Part shown: piece by piece, positions 58,801 to 64,000 of the stretch
How the letters are laid out: each line of letters starts with the position of its first letter
How positions within the stretch are numbered: the first letter of the stretch is position 1
Origin: Brasenia schreberi
Lineage: Eukaryota > Streptophyta > Magnoliopsida > Nymphaeales > Cabombaceae
NCBI GenBank assembly: GCA_036023115.1
Contig: JAYKKT010000080.1
Location: 10,252,501-10,316,500, forward strand
Direction of reading: 5' to 3'
Length of the DNA: 64,000 nucleotides
Notes under the pieces: generated by a model
Told to the model about the DNA's origin: nothing
Database searches by the model: none
The model's input: only the letters and a program-made list of their open reading frames with translations
Made by a program: the position numbers and the translations under genes

Positions 58801-59182
58801 CCCGAGTAAGGGCTCATATACATAATCTATATACATATCTCCCTTCGGTTATTTCCCTTCGGTTATTTCCCTTCTGTTATTTCCCTTCAGTATTGTCTTT
58901 ACATTTCGGGTTTTTCTTTTGGAGTAGCGTGAGTTTGCATTGCATCTACGCCATACCACGAGGTAGGACGCATATTGCATCGAAGCAAGCCCCGCTCGAA
59001 TTCGCCCATGTAGTGGAGTGTTCATAACACACAAACTAGGTGACCCGAAAAGGGATAAAAGAAAAGACTTAGGCATGTGCAAATCCACGTGATCTAAAAC
59101 ATGCAACCGCATCTTAAAGACCCGAAATAGACACCTCGAACCGCTTCGTAGACTTTCCTCCAAAAACTCGATTTTTGCAAAG

Positions 59183-59305
59183 CGTACAGACTGACCCTTG
59201 CGCATCGGTGCAAGAAGGTCTGCGACGACAAGAGCTTACTTGCTCACAGTCGCCACGTTTAGAAGTCAGTGTTAAAAATATCTTCGCTAGCTTAGGTAAG
59301 CTAGC
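59183..59305 (+). other. Conserved paired-stem structure and palindrome (younger Tat element)
   Basis: Outer stem CG-TA-CAGAC (59183-59191) pairs with GTCTG-CG (59118+100 = 59218 to 59224), with TA bulged. Inner hairpin CTTGCGC-ATCG-GTGCAAG (59197-59214) has a G-U at its sixth pair. The palindrome GCTAGCTTA-GG-TAAGCTAGC (59286-59305) is perfect. Confidence 0.75.
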
Positions 59306-59407
59306 TGGCACGCCCTGTTTGTATACATAGGCCTTAGACACACGAGAGGATCCACTCCGAGCCCCGAAAAAGGCGAAGAGGCGGGGATTTTCGCGCATCT
59401 ACATAGA

Positions 59408-59425
59408 TTGGCACGCCCGGTGGGA
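59408..59425 (+). other. Primer-binding site
   Basis: TTGGCACGCCCGGTGGGA four bases after the LTR end. It differs from the full-length element's PBS at a few central positions, so the two may use different tRNAs or isoacceptors. Confidence 0.75.
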
Positions 59426-59546
59426 CGTGAGCCTTTTCAAAAATCGAGTTTGCTTATAGAAGTCTTGCGAAAATTTTGTAAAAAGGTGTCGTTTTAACTT
59501 GTTTTCTTTGCTTGTACTTAGGACATTTTGAAAAAGCTTGAAAAGC

Positions 59547-62416
59547 ATGTCAAAATCCAATCCAAGTGAAGTGTCGAGCCAAGGCTCATGCGCATCAAGT
59601 TCTCACTCTAGGAGGATTTTCAAAAACAAAATAAAACTAGATGAAATTGAGGACTTGAGGATGGAGTTTGAGGCCAAAATCGATGCTCTCAGCCAAGAGG
59701 CTGAAGTAGGCGATTCATGTTCATCGAATGGTGAACAAAGGCCTAAAAAGAAATCTGAAAAACCTCGCAAGCAAAAAGAGGCCTCCGTAATGGAAGGCAA
59801 CCGATACCACGAGTCCTTCACACAAAAGGATCGTAAAGCCCTACAGCAGTTGCTAAAAGGGCAGAATAAAGAGAAAAGAAGCTACGCCCTGTCGGATTTC
59901 CTTCCTATGGATTACGAAACAGACAGTGACGATGAAATACCGAACTTCCATCGGTATGATGGCATGGGAGACCCTAGGTCTCACTTGCAGCTTTTCTCAC
60001 GTCGAGCCCATAAGAAGAAAAAGGACTCGATGAAATGGGTGTATTGGTTCCCTCTATCCCTTAAAGGCACAGCTGTCAAATGGCTGGCTTCCTATGACTT
60101 AAGCAGTTCGCTACTTTTGAAGAGTTAGCGAACTGCTTCATGCAAAGATTTGCACATAACGTGGAAGTCACGCCAACCCTGAATACCTTAAGGGATACAA
60201 AGCAAGGCATGAACGAAGACGTGCATGCCTTCATTATAAGATGGAGGTCGCTTTTGGGCCAAGTGCGAGAGCCCATATCCGAAGGATGCGCAGTAATGCT
60301 CATCCTGGATAATTTCAAAAGCGAATTAAAAACCCTTCTCTCGCTCCATGAGATTTCAACTTTCCATAAGTTGATTAAAAAGGCCTCCCTTTTCGAAACC
60401 AACTTGCGAAAAGGGACATACGATCACTTATGGAAAGGAAGTGCCGTTCCAAAAACCCATTTGGAAAAGCCCATCGCATATGGGCTGCCCACGACGGACA
60501 AAGGGGCAAAGCCCCATAAAATCACCAATGTCCGGGTGGATCCAGGCATGGCAGGCACTTCTAAAAATTTTGAAAAATTAGAAAATAAGAGAGAACGTAA
60601 TTTTCAAAAACCGGTTGAAAAACGGGAGTATACTCCGCTGGGGCAACCTGTGTCGGAGGTCCTAGACCTCTTACTTGCCCAAGGCATGATCGAACTCCCT
60701 GAAATCCCCGAAGGAGTCACGTCCAAAGGGGGGTATTTAAACCGATTTTGTAAGTATCATCGGCTCAAAGGCCATGATACCAAACGCTGCTTCTCTCTTT
60801 TAAATAAAATTGAGAACTTGATAGTAGAAGGCCGGCTCCAGGTCACTGCGGAACCTGAGCCACCTCAAGCTATCTTCAAGGAACCCTTTCCCAAACACGC
60901 CAGTGGCAGTGGGAAAGGAAAGGAGGTATGTACCCTCACCATTTCCAAGGAACTAGCGCAAAAACCAGAACCTGGTCGACCTACTTGTGCGCCCATCCTT
61001 GTATTATACAAGAGGCCCGCCCAAGTCGTCATTCGGGGACCACCAAAAGTGGAAACCCCGGTAAAATCAGTTTTGAAAATCCAAGGTTCTCCTCAGCTCA
61101 TCCTTAGAGCCAAGTTTAGCGCGAACCCTACGCTGGTCGTGGAGGAAGTCACTAGATCCGGGAGGATCTACCAACCCCCGCACCTTCAAGGTGCTCAAAA
61201 GGTGGTTAGTGTGCCTGGCCCCTCAAAAGCATGTATCCCTAGTGGTCTGCCAAAAGCAGATAAGGACAAAGTCATCCTAAATCCTTATGATTTCGAAAAC
61301 CACCTTTCAAAGATTCCTATTCACATGTCTATCCTAGAGCTTATCAAAACCTCGCCTAGGCATAGACTTGTATTAGAGAAAATTCTAGAAAGGGCCAAGG
61401 TTGATTCGAACATAAGTCCGGAATCCTTGTCTGCCCAAGTGGCTTTATTAGGAGCAAAATCGCCCATCACCTTTTCGGAAGATGATGTAGATAGACCCTA
61501 CGAAACCCATAACCAGGCCCTGCATATCAAGGTGGTTCTAAACAACCACTCTCTGGACAGGTGCCTAGTCGATGGTGGAGGAGGGCTCAACATCCTTCCA
61601 TTTCATGTGGCGTACAAAATCGGAGTCACCTTCACTTCAGTAAACCCAAGCCCCATCGTTATCACGGGATACGATGGGAATGCGTCTAGACCTTTAGGAT
61701 CCATCGAACTCCCAATGGAAACAGGAGGGATCGAACACACGGGAATGTTCCATGTCTTGGACATCCACCCCCATTATAACTTGTTGCTGGGAAGGCCCTG
61801 GATACACAGTTTGTGCGCTGTGCCATCCACCTTCCACAGGTGTGTCAAGATCCCTTTTAGGGACCAGGTCGTGGTGATCCTAGGTGAGAGTCACCCACAG
61901 CTTCAGGGGATCATAAACTCCCCTTGTTTATCAAGCTCCCAGGCCCATGAGGCTAACCTGGGGCAAATTATGGTTGAGCCACCTCGGCTCGTGTTGAACA
62001 ACCCTAGGAAGGTTGTATGTGTGAAGGGGCCGCCCAAAGCAGGCCCCCTCTCGACTCTAATCCTCCTAGGAAAACCCAAACGTTTCCTATTTCCAAAACC
62101 CCTGGACAAAAGGCCATACGAGCCTAATATGGACGATAGCATGTTCGAAGACCACGACTTGTATCCAACTTTTTAAAAAAACAAAAAGTCGTGGAACATG
62201 TTGTTGAACATGGGCTACACGCCCTACAAGAGTCTAGGGGCACAAAACCAGGGTCTCCTAGAGCCCATCCTGCCTAGGGCCAACCCAAGCCGATATGGGA
62301 TCGGCTATACTCCCCGAATACCGCCGGAGCCACCCCCTGTGACCACCTGGGTCAAGGGTGCCCCGGAGCCTGTCTTAGAAGAAACCTATGGTTTAGACCT
62401 CCTATTCCGAGTCTAA
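59547..62416 (+). pseudogene. Tat gag-protease, nearly intact
   Basis: Structural polyprotein plus aspartic protease. The first in-frame ATG is 59547, followed by a Ser-rich start and a charged coiled segment (MEFEAKIDALSQEAE). The capsid region is IPNFHRYDGMGDP near 59938 and WFPLSLKGTA near 60048. A 1-nt deletion near 60100-60115, seen against the full-length element, shifts the frame, which resumes at FMQRFAHNVEVTPTL from 60,137. A knuckle-like CKYHRLKGHDTKRC lies near 60750-60790. The protease has DGGGG at 61572-61586 and YNLLLGRPWIHSL near 61780. A TAA at 62174 replaces a Ser codon, and the tail then reads on to DLLFRV-stop at 62416. Confidence 0.92.
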
Positions 62417-62530
62417 CCCGTAGTGTTTTCCCTTTGTAGGTATGACGAAAGATCTTTTTTTTTAAAAATACCAAAAACATTTAAAAACTTAAAATAAAAA
62501 AAAATCGAAAAATAAGAAAAACCAAAAACA
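62417..62530 (+). other. Protease-RT junction with conserved stop and acceptor-like string
   Basis: After DLLFRV-TAA comes AGTGTTTTCCCTTTGTAGGT, a pyrimidine-rich string ending in TAG. The full-length element has GGTGTTTTCTTTGTAGGT at about 21800-21820 at the same place. This resembles a 3' splice site. Ogre elements of the same lineage are known to carry an intron between protease and RT. Confidence 0.5.
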
Positions 62531-64000
62531 ATGGAAAAGCAAAAACTCGAAAAAAGAGTGCTTTGTATAGTTCCCAAAGTTCTTGTTTTACAAAAACCCA
62601 AAAAAATCGAAAATTTGGAAAATACCAAAAAGATTTTGTACATAGCTGCTCCTGGTAGGCCTTTGGCAAAAGAAAAGGATTTCGAAAGAAGTGTCGTCTG
62701 CATAGCCAGACCAAAAATTTCGAAATCACTCGAAAATCCAAGTACAAAACCAGGTCATTTTGAAAACCACGCATCAAGTTCCCTCGGGTCTATAGCCCAC
62801 GAGAATGATCAAAGCCCAGAAGTGGATCCCCTTGAGGAAGATCCCACTTCTGAGCTCCCAGAATTTCATAGAATTCTCGATTTTGAAAGACCTTCCCAAT
62901 CAGTAGGAGGAGATTTCGTAGAGGTGAACCTAGGGGATAATTCCAATCCCAAAACCATCAAAATAGGCGCATGCTTGTATGAAACTGAAAAGTTAGCATT
63001 CATTGCATTTCTACAAACCTATTTAGATGTGTTTGCATGGACGTATGAAGACATGCCGGGCATAGATCCCAGCATAGTCGAGCATCGTCTTCCCTTAGAT
63101 GCAGGTGTAAAACCCATAAAGCAGAAGCTTAGGAAAATACACCCGAATGTACACACGCAAGTCAAAGAGGGTTTAGAAGATCTGCTAAAAGCCGGATTTA
63201 TAAAACCCATTGCGTATTCTGATTGGTTATCAAATATCGTTGTGGTTTGAAAAACCAATGGGAAAATTCGAATATGCATCGATTTCAGAAACCTGAATAA
63301 AGCCACTCCAAAGGATAATTATCCTTTACCAAACATAGATTTGATAGTCGATAGTACTGCAAATCATGAAATGTTTTCATTCATGGATGGCTATTCAGGC
63401 TATAATCAAATCAAACTAAGTCCACGAGATCAGGGTAAGACCGCCTTCACAACCCCATGGGGCACATACTGCTATACAGTCATGCCCTTTGGTTTGAAAA
63501 ATGCCGGCGCAACATACCAACGAGCCATGAACACGATCTTCTATGATCAAATTCATGAGCTTGTAGAAGTGTATGTAGATCTCTTGGCGAAATCCAAAAC
63601 CCGATGCACTCATATCGAATGTTTACAAAAGATTTTCGAAAGGCTTAGGCTTTATAAAGTAAAGATAAACCCTCAAAAATGTGTGTTCGGGGTAGAATCA
63701 GGGAAGCTTCTAGGCTTTATGGTGAGCCAAAGGGGAATAGAAGTCGACCCCTCTAAGTGTCGAGCCATCATAGACATGGCTCCACCCTCCAATCTCACCC
63801 AAATCCGTAGCCTCCAGGGTTGATTACAATCCGTGCGCCGATTCATATCGAATCTGGCAACTAGATGCAAACCCTTCAACAAACTATTGAGGAAGGGTAC
63901 GAAATTCTTATGGGATAACGAATGCCAAAAGTCCTTCGAGAGACTGAAGGCATACTTGGTTAATCCCCCCGTTTTGAATCCTCCAAAACAAGGAAAACCG
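62531..64000 (+). pseudogene. Tat linker and reverse transcriptase lacking one catalytic Asp
   Basis: A basic linker (KKIENLENTKK-type words) and an acidic segment lead to FAWTYEDMPGIDP near 63030-63065, KPIKQKLRKIHPN and IKPIAYSDWLSNIVVV. A TGA at 63248 stands where the full-length copy has CGA. IRICIDFRNLNKATPKDN, MFSFMDGYSGYNQI and YTVMPFGLKNAGATYQRA follow. The YxDD box reads YVDLL at about 63571-63585 where the full-length copy reads YVDDLL, so one codon of the catalytic pair is lost in frame. A second TGA at 63821 interrupts the thumb region. The reading runs off the window in the connection region. Confidence 0.92.

Larger units (their letters stand above)
55801..59403 (+). repeat. 5' LTR (3.60 kb) of the younger Tat element
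   Basis: Begins TGTAAACACCCCG and ends GCGCATCTACA. In order it holds a GGATCC/AAATCCA-rich stretch near 56280-56370, degenerate CCTAA-type repeats at 56,630-56,900, and a TATTTAAA box at 57029-57036 followed by a C11 run. A C-rich proline-coding-like segment (57,070-57,420), the GGGTTGTAATAATGGAG block at 58012-58055, a 110-bp array at 58,190-58,800 and the paired-stem structure and palindrome (59183-59305) follow. Confidence 0.93.
55801..64000 (+). mobile_element. Younger Tat-lineage element (5' part), nested, continues past window
   Basis: A 3.6-kb 5' LTR, PBS, gag-protease, linker and RT in order on the plus strand, ending in the RT/RNase H connection at the window edge. It lies inside the RNase H of the minus-strand Tat element. 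Its gag-protease frame is the most intact in the window, with one 1-nt deletion and one stop, so it is probably the youngest insertion here. The expected TSD from the left flank is TCATC (55796-55800). Confidence 0.95.

Overview
The window is nuclear DNA of a flowering plant. The evidence is a MIR156 hairpin, Ty3/gypsy elements of the Tat lineage with a second archaeal-type RNase H, Ty1/copia elements primed by initiator Met-tRNA, RTE-type LINEs, MITE-like inverted repeats, and long (AT)n and (AG)n microsatellites. The species cannot be named from sequence alone. No intact protein-coding host gene was found; nearly all coding capacity belongs to broken transposable elements.

Layout. 1-7.8 kb is a graveyard: a chromovirus reverse transcriptase piece (+), a chromovirus integrase piece (-), the 5' half of an RTE LINE (-), a degraded Tat gag (-), and unassigned sequence. 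7.8-10.9 kb is a decayed Ty1/copia pol (+). 10,927-14,101 is a solo Tat LTR (-) with TSD ATTAT. 14.1-32.2 kb is a three-level nest. A chromovirus (gag and RT/RNase H left, integrase right) was hit by a Tat element now reduced to a solo LTR (29,128-31,849, TSD CAGAC). That LTR was then hit 3 bp inside its edge by a full-length Tat element (16,518-29,125, TSD ACTGT). 32.2-49.0 kb is the only part resembling ordinary intergenic DNA: a recent 387-bp duplication, microsatellites, the MIR156 hairpin on the minus strand near 36.4 kb, a hAT remnant, two MITE candidates, a 5'-truncated RTE LINE with TSDs, copia gag and LTR pieces, and an unidentified coding-like stretch at 47.4-48.8 kb. 49.0-64.0 kb is a Tat element on the minus strand interrupted at 55,800 by a younger Tat element on the plus strand that runs off the window.

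Tat elements here have long LTRs (2.3-3.6 kb) starting TGTAAAC or TGTAAAA and ending in TACA. Internal order is gag, protease, a Lys-rich linker, RT, RNase H, archaeal-type RNase H, integrase, a purine-rich spacer and a polypurine tract. All copies look non-autonomous now: the full-length copy has Asn for catalytic Asp in protease and integrase, and the 3' copy has lost one Asp of the RT YVDD box.

The least expected signal is inside the LTRs. Near the 3' end of every Tat LTR lies a two-level stem followed by a 20-nt palindrome. The paired positions change together between LTR families, and one conserved G-U pair only pairs in the sense strand. This looks like a conserved RNA structure of the element, and I know of no description of it.
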